From positions 372,001 through 436,000 of the forward strand of contig JBAOIL010000015.1 in assembly GCA_037044975.1 (NCBI GenBank): a stretch of 64,000 bases of DNA, read 5' to 3'. This document shows, piece after piece, positions 17,702 through 29,763 of this stretch. The notes under the pieces are model-generated. The model was not told the DNA's origin and did no database searches. It was given only the letters and a program-made list of their open reading frames with translations. This DNA is from JADLHS01 sp020848635. GTDB taxonomy: Bacteria; Verrucomicrobiota; Verrucomicrobiia; Limisphaerales; JADLHS01. The position numbers and the translations under genes are program-made. How positions within the stretch are numbered: position 1 is the stretch's first letter; every line of letters starts with the position of its first letter.

Positions 17702-20700
17702 TTACGGCGCGGGGACCACAGCCCGATAAAAACGCGCCGGGAGGGCGGTGCTGGCCGGGTCCACGACCTGAATGAAACCACCCACGGCCACATTGGTGGC
17801 AATCGTCTGCCAGGTGGTCAGGTTGGTGGAGGCCTGCAGCAGATACAACTGGTTGGTCTGGCCGGACAAATTAATGAACACGGTGCCATCCGTCTCCTGG
17901 CGGACTTCCAATTGGGCGGGCGCCGAACCGTCCACGGGCACGAGCACCGGCAGGTTCAGATTATCGAGGAATGCCGCATCCAGGCCGAAGTTGTTGTTGG
18001 CATCCTTCGCATAACGCCATTCCATCGTGTGGTTGCCCGCGCTGAGAGGGAAGCCGAACGTGGTCCAACTCACAGCCCCCGACCATTGCGCCTGTTGAAT
18101 GCCGTCCACGTGGAATGATAAAATATCCCACCCTAGTTCGGAACTGACCTGCCACGCGAATGAACCGACGCCCGCACGGTAATTACCGGTAAGGAAAAGC
18201 GAACTGGTCTGACTGGCGCCGATCACGCCGGAACGCGCGGCGAAGGTGCCCGCCGCCACGTTGGTGTTCTGGATGATCCAAGGATGCGTTCCCCCCGTGG
18301 TCCAAGCCAGCCCACTGAAGTTGCCGGCTTCGAAACCATCCGTGTAGGCCACCGCGCGGAAGCGGGCGGTGAGGGTGAAGTTGCTCCGCACGAGAACTGA
18401 GACCGGATTGGCAAATGAAACCAAATCCCCCTCCCACTGGTCAAACTCGTAGCCGACATTGGCCGCCGCGGTAACGGAAACGGTGGTGTTGCTGTTCACA
18501 TCCAAGGAAGCCGGAGCGGTCGTGCCCCCGGGCGCGGCATTGATGGTCAAATGGAACACCGCCGCGGGCGCGAAGCTGTAGCGGAGGTAAACATTGCCAG
18601 CCACTCCGCCATAACCGTCCACCGCGATGCGATAGACCTGGTTGGCGCGCACCGGCACTGCCAGGCTGCTGAACCCGCCGGGTGCGCCGTCGTATGCATC
18701 ATCATTGCTGGCGATACTCGTGAGCGCATTGACGGAAACACCCGTGTAAACGGCCAGCACGGTGTCGAAATTGGAGTTGGTGGTGCCCAGTGTCAGCACG
18801 CCATCAACGGACGGCTGGTAGGTCCACCAGGCGGATTTACCGCCAGCGTTCCCGGCGTGATTGGGTTCTCCAACCTCCTTGGTTGCGTTGGTGGTGCTGA
18901 TATTGGCGTTCGTGCCCGCAAGCCCGGTCAACGCAATGCCATTGGCGAAGATGTCATTGGCCGGATCGTTGGCCAAGTAGTTGACCTGGATGGTCGCGCC
19001 CGGCGAGGCGTTGCCCGCCGCATCCAAGGCCGTTGCGGTTATCGTGTTAAGCACCCGCCTTCAATAACACGGGCGCGGTCCAGTTGGTGGTTCCGCTGGC
19101 CGAATAAGCAATCGCCCCATTCACGGCCAGCAAGCACTTCGCTGACTCCCGGTCACGTTGGGTGCGAGGTCCGCCGCCACCCCGGAAACCGTGATGAGGT
19201 TGGTCGTGACCGTGATCCCGCTCAAGGGGCTGGTCACCAATACCTGCGGCGGAGTGGTGTCGAGTTGGCCGCCGGGCGTGACGCGTAATTGGAGGGAGCC
19301 CATGGAGTTGGTGCTGGCACTGGCCACCGTGATGCGATAAGCCGTGCCGCCTTGGGCGTTGAAGCTCAGATACGCCTGCTTGCGCAAGCCCGACGTCGTT
19401 CGTTGCGGCCACCGACCCCAGAGTCGCCAGGGTGTTGTTGGTGTACACCGCGAGAACCGTGTCAATTGAACTCCCGGTGGTGTCCACAAACACGTTCGTG
19501 CTGCTGACCGGCGTCCACGCCCACCAGAGCGAACCGGCGGCACTGGAAACCCCTGCCGGGGGCGGTTCGCCCAGCGCAGTTTCCATCGTGGCAAACCGGT
19601 TGTTCTCGAGATACAGCCCCCCGCCGGAGCGGCACCTTGGTCGCGTTGGTGAAATAATCATTCGGCGGCGGCGGCAGCACCGCATAGGTGACAACATTGG
19701 TGGCACCCACTTTCCCGGGCGCGGAAACCGTCACCGTCAAAGTTACCGGGTTGGTTGCCGCCGGCACGGCGAATAACGCGCTGTAAACCCCGTTGCTGGC
19801 GACGGCATCCGGCGTCACGCCATCGTTGCGGAAGGTCAAATTGGTGCTGCCCGAGATGCTGGCCGTAACGGTGGCATCCGTCACGCCGAACAGGTCGGTG
19901 ACGGTCACGTAAATCGGCTGGCTGGACGACCGCAGCAGCGTCGCCCCGGAAGGCGGGTTCACACTCACTTGCACGATCCCGCTGCCGGACACGGTCAGGG
20001 AGTTGTAGGCGTTAAGCCGGCCCCCGGTGGTACACACCCCGTTCAAGGCGGGAATCGGTACGGTACCCAAGAGGAGGCGGTCCCGCAGTTCGGCGAGATC
20101 AGCCGCCGGGTATCGGCTCAAGATCAAAGCCGCCACCCCACTCACATGCGGCGCCGCCATGCTGGTACCGCTAAAGTAGTCATAAGAGGTGTCGGAAGCG
20201 GCCGTGCTCGAATAGATCGTGTCGCCCGGAGCGCCCAAATCCACGGTGGTGCGACCATAATTGGAAAAATCAGCCAACAGATCGTTACGCGTCAGGGCGG
20301 CCACGGAAACAATATTGTCGAGCGGATAATTGGCCGGGTAGAATGGGCCTGCGTCGTTATCCGAGGCATTGTTGCCCGCCGCGGCGATAAACAATACCCC
20401 TTTGGTTCGAGCGTTATTGATGGCGTCATACAGCGCCTGCGAATCCCCGCCCCCCCCCAGCTATTACTCAGGATCTTGGCCCCTTTGGCGACGGCAAAGT
20501 CAATGCACTTGATGGCGGCGCTGTTGCGCACCGATCCACTGGCAGAGAGAAACTTGCAACCCATCAGGCGGACGCGCCAGGTTACTCCCACATGGGGATT
20601 CCCGTTATTGGCCGCCGCCCCGATGGTCCCGGCGCAATGCGTGCCGTGGTCGTTATCGTCCATCGGATTACCGGAACCGGTGATGGCGTTAATGCCGTAA

Positions 20701-21348
20701 ACGTTGTCAATAAATCCGTCGGCGTCGTCGTCCTTCCCGTTGGTCTCCTTGTTCTTCCCCTGCGCGTCGATTCGCCCGGGTTGCGCCACATCTGATTGGT
20801 CAAGTCCCGGTGCGTATAACGAATCCCGGTGTCAATGACGGCCACGATGACATTGGTGGAACCGGTGGTGAGATCCCAAGCCGTGGTGGCGGCAATATCC
20901 GCCCCGGCCACGCCGCCATTTTGCCCTGTGTTGCGCAATCCCCACAAGGACCCATCCACGAAGGCCTGATCCGTCGGCAACGCATTGGCCTCGACCAAAT
21001 AGTCGGGCTCCACGTATTCAAACAGTCCGGTGCGTTTCAGATCGTTGATCCGCTGAATCAATCGCGTGCGCAGCGCTGCCTCGTCATCCCCGGTGGCGGG
21101 CCCGGTGCGGGTCCAGCAGGACGAGTTGCGGCAGCATTTGGTAGCGATGCTGGACCCGCGAACCGGCCTGACTGCAGGACGTTGCCGCTCTGGCTTCCAT
21201 GAATGACCTGCATCCTTGTACTTCGCCAGAATCTGTGTCGGATGCGCCTTGGCGTTCCCAAGCGTGACGAAGCTGGTTTGCGCCGACAGCGGTCGCGGCG
21301 ACCAACCCGAAGGATGGCCAACAGCAGGAGGAAACGCGCCCGCCCCAT
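17702..21348 (-). CDS. Secreted subtilisin-like (S8) serine protease, multiply frameshifted
   Basis: A protein of about 1,210 residues is spread across at least six frame changes (about 21.2, 20.78, 20.46, 19.64, 19.37 and 19.07 kb). A signal peptide (MGRARFLLLLAILR) and a propeptide-like region ending FEYVEPDYLVEANA precede the S8 domain. The triad is complete: Asp in VIVAVIDTGIRYTHRDL, His in DDNDHGTHCAGTIG, Ser in FSGTSMAAPHVSGVAALIL. Two pre-peptidase-like beta domains (DTVLAVYT motifs), a bacterial repeat-like segment (YEFDQWEGD), a lectin-like domain and the shared C-terminal module (LYLLQASTNLTTWQTIA, then ARFYRAVVPAP) follow. The break near 20455 sits on a run of nine C; ten C restores SWGGGGDSQALYDAI. 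It is therefore probably an intact gene with base-call errors. It is the last gene of a four-gene run of exoproteins. Confidence 0.82.
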
Positions 21349-21439
21349 TCAAAACTAGAAGCATTGAATTTTAAGCAGGCGGAGCCGTCCGGCGGTTTCC
21401 CATTTTGCGTTTTGCATTCGTAATTTTGCCTTCAGCCCC

Positions 21440-24400
21440 CTCAGGGACTGTTAGGACTGTAGATCACCCGGTAATAGCGCTGGGCAGCTGCCGGCCACCC
21501 CGTTCGTGTCGAGCGCGGACAACGGCGCCGTAACGGATGTGGCGTTCGTGACCGTCAGCAACGGCACCCAGACGCCGGACGGTGAGGTTGGTTCGGTATT
21601 CCACCCGGTAGATCGTGTTGGCCGCCCCATCCCAAGAGAGGAGAAAGCCCACGGGCGATGGGTTGCGCGCGATCGAATCAATCTGCACTCCGCCAAACGG
21701 CGTCAGGTCGTAGAAATTCGGAACGCCGTCCGCATCCGAATCAATGACTCGTGCTGTTGCGTACAGCGCTTTGTTGACCTGGATGGTCTGGTTGCCATTG
21801 ATGACCACCGGCACTGAGCTGTTCGGCCCGGCAATATCCGGACACCCAACGCAGCCGCCCGTCGAACTGGCCATCAAGATACGCTTCGGGCGGATTGCCC
21901 GCCGGAGGGAGTGAAACTCAGCTTGGCCGCCGCGTAATAGATCACCAAATTCGGTTGAATCGCCAGCTCGCTCTGGTAATCCAAAAGTTGAGAGAGATCC
22001 AGCATATCAACATACAATCCATTGCTGTTCCCCGTTCCCGCGAACAAGAACAACGGCGGGAACTGGGCTTCATAACTCCCGGGTGTCAAGGTCAGAGTCC
22101 CGAGTGCCGTGTTGTTGAGGAAGCCAGCCTTGCTTGGTCCGCGATCCGCCCCGGCCCAAAGGTGATCCACCTCGGCAAAGGTCGGCGCCAGCGTATTAAC
22201 GGCGGTGCCCAGCAGATCGCCCGTCTGCGGCTTGACCAACAAAGAAAAACCGTCGTTGCAAGCGAGGGTATTACCCGAAGCCCCGCCCGAGTCGAAGAGG
22301 GAATTGGTAACGGATAGATATAACCGGCCATCGGTCTGAATGGCGGCTTGGCTGAACTTCAGAACATTGGCGCTGAACTGAAGGTCGCCGCCGGAACTCA
22401 ACGTGGCCCCTTCGACTTTTCCCGACCGGGCGATGACGGTATAGTTGGCCACGGTAGTGTTGTTACCCCCGAGTTCACAGTAGTCACTATTAATGGTCTG
22501 GCCATAGGCGGTGATGGTCCCGTGATCGACAAAGGCGGTGTAAGGGAGCGGTCGGTCGTCGCCAAAATGCGCCTCGTTCGGAATCTTAAGGGTGCCGTTG
22601 TTGGTGAAGAACTTCAGGTTCGGCGCATTGGTGCCAATCCAACTATCTAGGGAAATCGTCACGGTCGCACCGCGAGTATCGGTAAAAAAGGTATTGGAGA
22701 AGGTGATTCCGCCATTGATGGTGAAGTTCTGCGCGTCTGTCAGGAACGACTGTACCACCGTCATCTTATCGTTGACCACCACGTTTGTGCTATGCGTGAC
22801 CAGCGAATTGACGACCACAGGCACCTGGGTAAGCAGGTCCCCGGCATACATAATCATCGAATAAATACGGACTTCGACCACATTGGTAATGGGCGAGGGA
22901 ATAAAGCTGTTGGTATCGTCCGGGTCGGGCGCATAGTTTTCTATGAGCATATTCTGCTGGTTGGTCCAAAGTCCGCTCCAAACGTAATTGGTTCCCATAA
23001 AGCGGGCTACCGATTCCTCGGCCAAACCCTGAATGGTCAGGTTGCCATTGGTCGAGCCGATATTGTAACTGAGATTTTCGCAATCCACCACGGGATTGGT
23101 GGAGAGGATGAGGTGTCGCGCATTTACGTTTAACAAACCGTCGGCCCGAAATCGCGTGCGGGTCATGTCTAGCGTGTCGGCAAAAACCTCGACCCGTCCC
23201 GGCAGGTTCGTGACCGTGCCGGCCGGAATGTTCGGGGGGCGGGAAGCGATGTTGTCCACGAACGCCGCATACGCCCCATAATCGTTCGTCACCACAGCGC
23301 TCGCGAAATCCTTCTTATACAACAGATCGGGGGCGAAGTCTGCGTTGCCGGAAGAGCCGGCGAAGTATTCCAAGGGTGCCCGGCGTTCCAGCAGATAGTT
23401 TTGCGGTCGCAAATTGTAAACGCTCGTAAAATTTGTATAAAAGCTGCGATTGGTTTCGGAGGCCAGCGTGTCCACGAGATAGAGCGAGGTCAATTCTGGG
23501 GTCGCGGATACGACGTTGGTTGAAAACATGGCCACCTTGACAGCAACCGTTCGGAAAGGATTTCCAAAACTGCTGCTGGGGTAAAAGCGCACCCCCCAAT
23601 CCACATTGTCAGCCTCCGGCAACCCCACGAATACGGCCTGCACGATGTTGGTGAGCGGCACGTTCGTGATCGTAACCCCGCCGGTGATGTTGGTGATGCT
23701 GATGTTGGTCGTGGCCAGAGTGTTCGTGTAGAAACTCCCGCCGTAGGGACTGGCCAGGGTGAGCTTCGCGAACCCGGAAACCGAGGCGAAGGGGAATCTC
23801 GCTGCGAACTGAACCGCGCTCCACGGCGAGCTTACAACGGCGCCGCCGCCCTGAATGATCGCGGAACTATCCATGGTCTGGTTGGTCTGACCCCAGTAAT
23901 AATCATAGATGGCAACATCAGGCGTAAAATAATTAGTAAAGACGGGCTGGAAACTGCCGCGTGCCTGGATGGGCTGAATCTGCACCCCGCTGCGCGACAA
24001 ATTGACATTGGTACCCGCCAGACGCAGGATTCCCGCGCCCCCGGCGGTTAATGTTCCCTGGTTGATGATATTGGTCGCCGCAACCCAAAGATAGGAAGGC
24101 GTCAACAGGGCCGTCTCGATCGGCACCCCGTTTAACTGAACGAGCGCTCCAAAACCGTCATCAGCCGTGATTGAACCCGGCAAACGGTTATGGAAGTTCG
24201 CCGAGAGGATGCGCGAGCCGGTGTTCGGGGCGTTGTCAAACCGAAAACCGACCGATCCAATCATGAAGCCCGAGTTGGTGAAGTTCCGGGTGTTCGAGGT
24301 GTCAAAGGGTTCAACCGTTGGATTGCCGCCAAAATTGAACGTGCCAAAGTTGATGACGTTGGTGGCGTCAATCTGCGGCGGGAAGGTGATGGTGCCGTTG

Positions 24401-24483
24401 TTGACATAAGTCGCGTCGGTGGCCCGGCCCAACTGCGGTAACAACAACAAGCTCAACAGGCCCGAAATTAACAGTCGCTTCAT
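21440..24483 (-). CDS. Large secreted Asn/Thr-rich beta protein, frameshifted near the 3' end
   Basis: About 1,010 residues. The signal peptide is MKRLLISGLLSLLLLPQLG from the ATG at 24483. The first ~860 residues are one open frame, rich in Asn and Thr with recurring short beta patterns (NNGTITFP, FTNSGFMIGS, NNGTLKIPNEAHFGDD), suggesting a solenoid or repeated beta-sandwich. Near 21880 the frame changes to one encoding SDADGVPNFYDLTPFGGVQI (a thrombospondin type 3-like calcium loop), then LLSWDGAANTIYRVEYRTNL, and after another shift ends AQRYYRVIYSPNSP at 21440. The last part is the C-terminal module shared by other exoproteins here. I do not recognise the main domain. It is the third gene of the secreted cluster. 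Confidence 0.7.
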
Positions 24484-24533
24484 AAAGGATTGCACGAATG
24501 ATTGTCGCTCAAGTTAAGGGTCATGTCATGCAG

Positions 24534-26716
24534 TTACGGACTAATCGTGATGGAAAGGTCGCCAGTGACACTCCGGGCAGCCGAATCGGTAAGCCGCACC
24601 GTGAAACTAAAGCTCCCGGCGGTGGTCGGCGTTCCGGAAAGGGTACCATCCGCGGACAAGGCCAAACCAGCCGGTAAGTTGGCGGACCCGGTGCGAGGGA
24701 CCAAGCGTAGGGTGGCTGCCCACCGGCTCCTTGAAGTTGAACGGTATAGAGAGCGGGCGGAACGACCGCCGCGCCGGGCAGCGACGTGGTCGTCACCTGC
24801 ATCAGCACTTGGTTTTCATAATCGTAGATGCTGGTGCCGCTGGGATAAATCACCGGAGCATTGGTGCTGCCATCAAAGGAGCCCCAGACAAACGACGGAA
24901 CACTGCTCGCTTCATCGACAAAGAAGGGGCCGTCGTTGAAGAAGGCGGGGCCGATCTTTTCAAAAGTAATGTTCGCGGTCGGCTCAATTAACCCCGGCCC
25001 CGGCAGCCCGGGCAGAATGTTATTAACATTGTAGAGGATAGACCGGGCAGCGTAGGAGACGACGAGCGGGGGGCCCGTGGGCGGCCCCGCCAAATCATCC
25101 GCCGCGAAAAGAATGTCGGGTTGGGTGACCACACGTTCGAAGGTTTGCACAATCGCCGCGCTGTTGGTCACCATGGTCAGTTGAAAGCGATTGGTGACCG
25201 GTTCAAAGAACTGCCCCAGCAAGGAATCGAAGCTTCGGCGCGCAAAGCTCATCCGATTGATGCCCTGATGGAAGGCGGGGCCATTGGTCCCGCATTCAAT
25301 GGGATCCACCACCAGAACGTAATTGGTGAAATAGGTGATCACGTCGCGGGCGAATGACTCCCCAAATTGATTGGTCGTTGCCGTTATGTTATTGGTGATC
25401 GGAAATACCGTGATGAGCTGCGTATTCACAATGCTGTAACCGCAAAGTTCCGGGGGTAGCAGAAAATAGTCACCATTGACAAAGGGATAGAGCCCCAGCG
25501 AGTTCTGCGTGTTGGTGATCAGATTTCCGCTCCCGGCTGGGTAATACGGTGACGTCGTGATAGTTGTATCCCGGAACGTGGCATAGCCGTTTGTGTAAAA
25601 GTGATTCGTGACGACGTTGGCAAAAGTATAGTGAAAGCGGGGTTCAACATTGGTCGAATAATTGGTCGCCAACACCAACGAAAGAGTCCCAACAGGGTTA
25701 TAGGGAAGGTTGGTAAAATATGCGGTCACATTCGTGGTCACCACATTGGTAAATGAGGTGGTCGGCGTAGTGAAGAGCAAGCCGGGGTAAAGCGCCTGCA
25801 AGGCCGCCGGCCCGTTGGTCAGAGATTGGAATACCAGCGTGGCGAGGTTGGATGTGTTCAGTAACTGCCGCGCGGTAGTATTGGTAAACCCACCCGAGAT
25901 CAAAGTGCTACCCAACGGCGCATCCTCCTTGTTGACATTATTGGTCCGCAGCAGATACCTAAGCCCGCCCACATCGTCCCGGGTCAAGCCCGTGAAATAA
26001 GAGCCGTCAAACAGGCCCGCCGATGCCACGGCCGTGTAGTAGGGCTGCAACGGATCCACTAGGAACTCGACTGCGTCCGCCCGATCTGGAGTGGGACAGA
26101 GCTCAATAATCCGGTAGCTGTACAAAGTCTGGTTCACATAGCTGGACGGGGCTAATGTGACGGGATCGAAATTTCGCTTGATTACCGAGTATACATAGAA
26201 CGGACAGGTAGCCCCCCCTGGCAAGAAGCGCTGGCGCAAGGTCCAAGTGAATCGCACCGAGTCCGCCAAACCCATCTGCTCCGCGAGAATATGTAACGCC
26301 GCTGATTTTAGATCCAGCAACCCCAGCGCCCGGGCGCGATAATTGACGCGCGTCGCTTCGAGCGGAACTTCCGACAACTCGGGGCTATACGACGTGGCGT
26401 TGGTGACGCTGTTCAGAATTGCCATGGCCTGCTCGACCGCGTAAACACCGTTGGACCCGAAATAATCGAGAAAGCTCTGGTCAAAAGCGTAGTTAATCAC
26501 CGGGATATTCCATCGGTACTCTTCACCCAGATTCATCGGTCCGCCGATGGGCGCGTCCAAAACCCCTTCCTGTCCGTTCAGTCCGTCAAGGACGATGTAT
26601 TCAAGTTGTTCCACCTGCCAATCGTCCCACTGTCCAAGCATGGAAAAGGCTGACGCGGACTGAACGGCGCCCGCCAACAGCCCAACCAACCAGGTTCTCT
26701 TAAATAATTGCCACAT
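24534..26716 (-). CDS. Large secreted protein of unknown function with C-terminal Ig-like (He_PIG) domain
   Basis: About 725 residues, signal peptide WLVGLLAGAVQSASAF. The N-terminal half looks globular (WNIPVINYAFDQSFLDYFG; VRFTWTLRQRFLPGGATCPF; LTRDDVGGLRYLLRTNNVNK). The middle contains many Asn-Thr and Thr-Asn pairs. Near 24700 the frame changes; the second frame gives LPAGLALSADGTLSGTPTTA and SFTVRLTDSA, the classic putative-Ig (He_PIG) signature, and stops at 24534. Without the shift the protein ends in a non-conserved Pro/Arg tail, so the shift is probably an error. The phrase DVGGLRYLL resembles the helix after a metalloprotease zinc site, but I see no HExxH. Function unknown; co-oriented with its neighbours (gaps about 11 and 50 bases). 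Confidence 0.68.
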
Positions 26717-26727
26717 AGAAATCTTTG

Positions 26728-28623
26728 TTAACGCAGTCGTACAATCCGATAGAAGCCCGCGCTACCACCGCCCACGTAAATCGAGTCCCCCGTGCCCGCC
26801 GCAAACCGCGGACCGCCCACGTTGGTCCAGCCGCCGCCCGCTGTCTGCCGCGACTTTGCACTTGATACATCAGGCCCACCTGCGTGTTCCAGTTCAGGTA
26901 AAGTCCCTGCGCCGTCGGCTTGCAAGCCGGACACGCAGCACACTGTTCGCGTAGGTCGGATCCGTGCCCGCCAAAAATTCATTCTTGATTGGACGCGCCG
27001 TCGCCATCACTGTCGGCGTAGGGCGCAAGCCAAGGGCAACAATCTTCGCCCAAAATAACGCTGCCATCCACTTCGGCAGGAATTCCAGACATACATAATC
27101 GAGCCACTGTAGGTGGTATTCGACCGTCGCTCCGGACAACGGTGACCGCCGGCCATCGGCCAAGACATAGGCCAGACGGTAGCTGTGGGTGCTGGCCGGC
27201 ATGCAGACCGGTCGCCGTCCAGTAGGTGTTGGTTACCACCGCGGTGGCCGTCATCGCCCCATCGGCATACACCTCATAGTTGGTGACGCTAAAACCCTCC
27301 ACCGGCGGCCAGCTCACGCTGAGGGCATTGGAACTCAGCACCGTTACCATCGGTGTCCCCGGCGCACTGAGCGGCTGATCGGTGCTGGCGTACCGCTGCG
27401 CAAACAGATCGAAGCTGTTCGCCCCGCCGATAAAGCCGGTCCAGACCGTCAGGAAGGTGGCAACGCCATCCGACGCGACGACGGGATGCATCTGCTCGCT
27501 GGGCGTAGTCGCGTTCACGCGAAACTCGCCGGCAGACGACGCCCCGTCGCTCGCAAGCAACTGGCCATAGACGCCATTCCCCGAACCGTCCTGTGCCATG
27601 CTGGTCCACACCACCAAATACGTCGAGCTGACGGCGCTAGACCTTCGGCCCCAACTGATCGCCGTACACGTAGGTATTGACCCGGCGCTCCGTCCCCGCG
27701 TTGCCCGCGCCGGAAAATGGCCGGGCAAAGATATCCCAACTGTTGCTCGCTTCTTGAATGTCCTTCTGCATCCACGCCACGATAAAACCGCCGTCCCCCG
27801 ACGGGGCGACACTGGGGCTCGCGCACACATTAGTGCCGGAGTTGATGCAGAAACTCGCCGCTGGCCGGGCCGCCGTTCGCATTGAAAACCCGCGCATAAT
27901 ACGTCCACACTATTCTCAAAACGCTGCTGCTCGGAAACCCAAACCACCACATAACGACCATCGCTCAGGGGTGCGATCGCGGCGGAGCGTTGATTGAAGG
28001 CGGTCGTCGCATTCACCCGCGTTTCGCCCCCGGCCTTCACGCCCGCCGGGGTGAGGATCTGGGAATAGACATCCTGATAACTGGTCGCCGAAGCCTGATT
28101 ATAACTGCCCCAGACCACCACCGCGTTGCCGTTCGCCAGCGTAGTCACTGCGGCTTCGCGTTGGAACACATCGGTGGGCGTATTGACCTGAATATCCCCC
28201 GTCGTCCAGACGCCACCGGCTGAACGCACGCGGGCATATATGTGCTGAAAGCTTTGCTTGCCACCCTGCCAGACGAAGACCGCTCCGCCGTCATTCAGCA
28301 TGGATACCGCCGCCCGCTCCTGATCGTCGGCGCCATTCTCATTCACGCGAAAGGTGCTCAAGCTGCCGCTGAGGCTGCTGTCGAGTTTGCGTGCGCTGAT
28401 ACCGAGCCCGCTGCCGTCCGTAAAGTTGTCCTGCCAGACCACATAACCGCCCGTGGTCTTGACGCTGGCTTGCGGATAAACCTGATCGCCAACCAGGGCC
28501 CCGGTGATATTATATTCGCCGCCTTGCGGCGGCGAAATGGCCCTGCCCGTTGACCAGGCCAGGTGCCGCCAGGGCCAGCAGGCAGCCCGCAAAAGTCTTC
28601 CGGACGCACGAGAACGATGCCAT
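26728..28623 (-). CDS. Secreted repeat protein with fibronectin III-like domain, frameshifted
   Basis: The first gene of the secreted cluster, about 630 residues after joining frames. The start is the ATG at 28623 (signal peptide FAGCLLALAAPGLVNGQG); the frame changes near 28530, 27900, 27650, 27200 and 26920. The body repeats a unit of about 45-60 residues with the pattern VVWxDxxxDGxxxGxxxRxL and FRVNxxxxxxQxxPxV (for example FRVNATTPSEQMHPVVASDG), suggesting a beta-propeller or beta-repeat. It is followed by a fibronectin III-like domain (PPVEGFSVTNYEVYADGAMT), a calcium-loop-like DSDGDGASNQ and the common C-terminal module ending GFYRIVRLR. Adhesion or extracellular binding is plausible, but no ligand can be named. 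Confidence 0.65.
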
Positions 28624-28745
28624 AAAATTTTCGCAATGATGTAACCAGCCGGCCAAGCGTTGTCCACGCTTTCCACCCGGCGACCCGGACGGTCCAACCG
28701 TCGCCACCGCTGCTGTTATTTGATTCTTCACCTGTCGCACTAAAA

Positions 28746-29706
28746 CTAAAATAAATCGGCCTGCTGCGTCGTCCCAACTTCAGCCGCCGCCCCACCGGCG
28801 GGCTTCGGGCCCGGCTCGCCCAGACTCGCGATCAGCTCCGCCCGCAGCGAACGGAATCCCCATTCGCCATACAGTTCCGCCAGCCGCTGCGGATCGCCCG
28901 GCTGTTCCACCAGCTCCGCCGGCGCAAACGGACATTCCAAATCATCCTGCAACCGCACCAACTGCTGGTTGCGCCGGACCTCGGCGACCGCCGACTGAAG
29001 GGCCGCGCGGATCCGCGCCGACTTCACTTCAGCCAACCGCCGATACATTTCCGCCACCGACCCAAACTGCTGCAACAATTCCGTCGCCGTCTTCGGCCCC
29101 ACACCCGGCACGCCCGGAATGTTGTCCACGCTGTCACCCACCAAACTCAACCAGTCCACAATCTGATCCGGTTCGACGCCGGTCTTGGCGCGCACCTGCG
29201 CCGCCGTCCAAATCGTTTCCGACTTGTCGTTCGGATTTAACAACCCGACGCCGGTCGCGACCAGTTGCATAAAATCTTTGTCCGCGCTGGCGATCACCAC
29301 TTCCCAACCCGTCACCCCAGCGACACTCCACGCTTGCCGCGCGGCGCGGGTCAGGCAAGCGATATAATCATCCGCTTCGATCCCAGCCCCGCAAAACGAG
29401 GCCACTTTCGCGGCGGCGAGATACCGTCCAATCGCATCCAACTGCAACCCCAGGATCTGCCGGCATTTCCGGTCGTTGCGCCTTGTATTCCGGCAGCGCC
29501 GCCTGCCGAACCGCACTCAATCCCCCATCCCAGACTACGATCGTGTGCGTTGGCTGCACCCGCACCCGCATCTTGGCCAGCATTTTGATGAACCCGTAGA
29601 TGGCATTCGTGGGCTGTCCCGCCGGCGAACGCAAATTCCGAATCGCATAAAACGCCCGATACGCATAGGCGTGACCATCAACGATCAGCAGACGGGAACT
29701 AGACAA
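28746..29706 (-). CDS. Stand-alone 5'-3' exonuclease (FEN/PolA N-terminal type), one frameshift
   Basis: Joined over a shift near 29455 this gives about 320 residues. It matches the 5'-3' exonuclease domain of DNA polymerase I: LLIVDGHAYAYRAFYAIRNL, TIVVWDGG and YKAQRPEMP, IEADDYIA, VVIASADKDFMQLV, and the helix-hairpin-helix region VGDSVDNIPGVPGVGPKTA. The acidic metal ligands of the family are present. It has no polymerase domain, so it is a separate flap/RNA-primer nuclease rather than PolA. The start appears to be a TTG at 29706, about 60 bases after the secretin. No functional link to the pilus genes is implied by sequence. Confidence 0.85.
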
Positions 29707-29763
29707 AATTTGTATTTAAAAGAACAGGTCGCGCGCGGGCCGATCCCCTCCGGCTTTCGCAAC

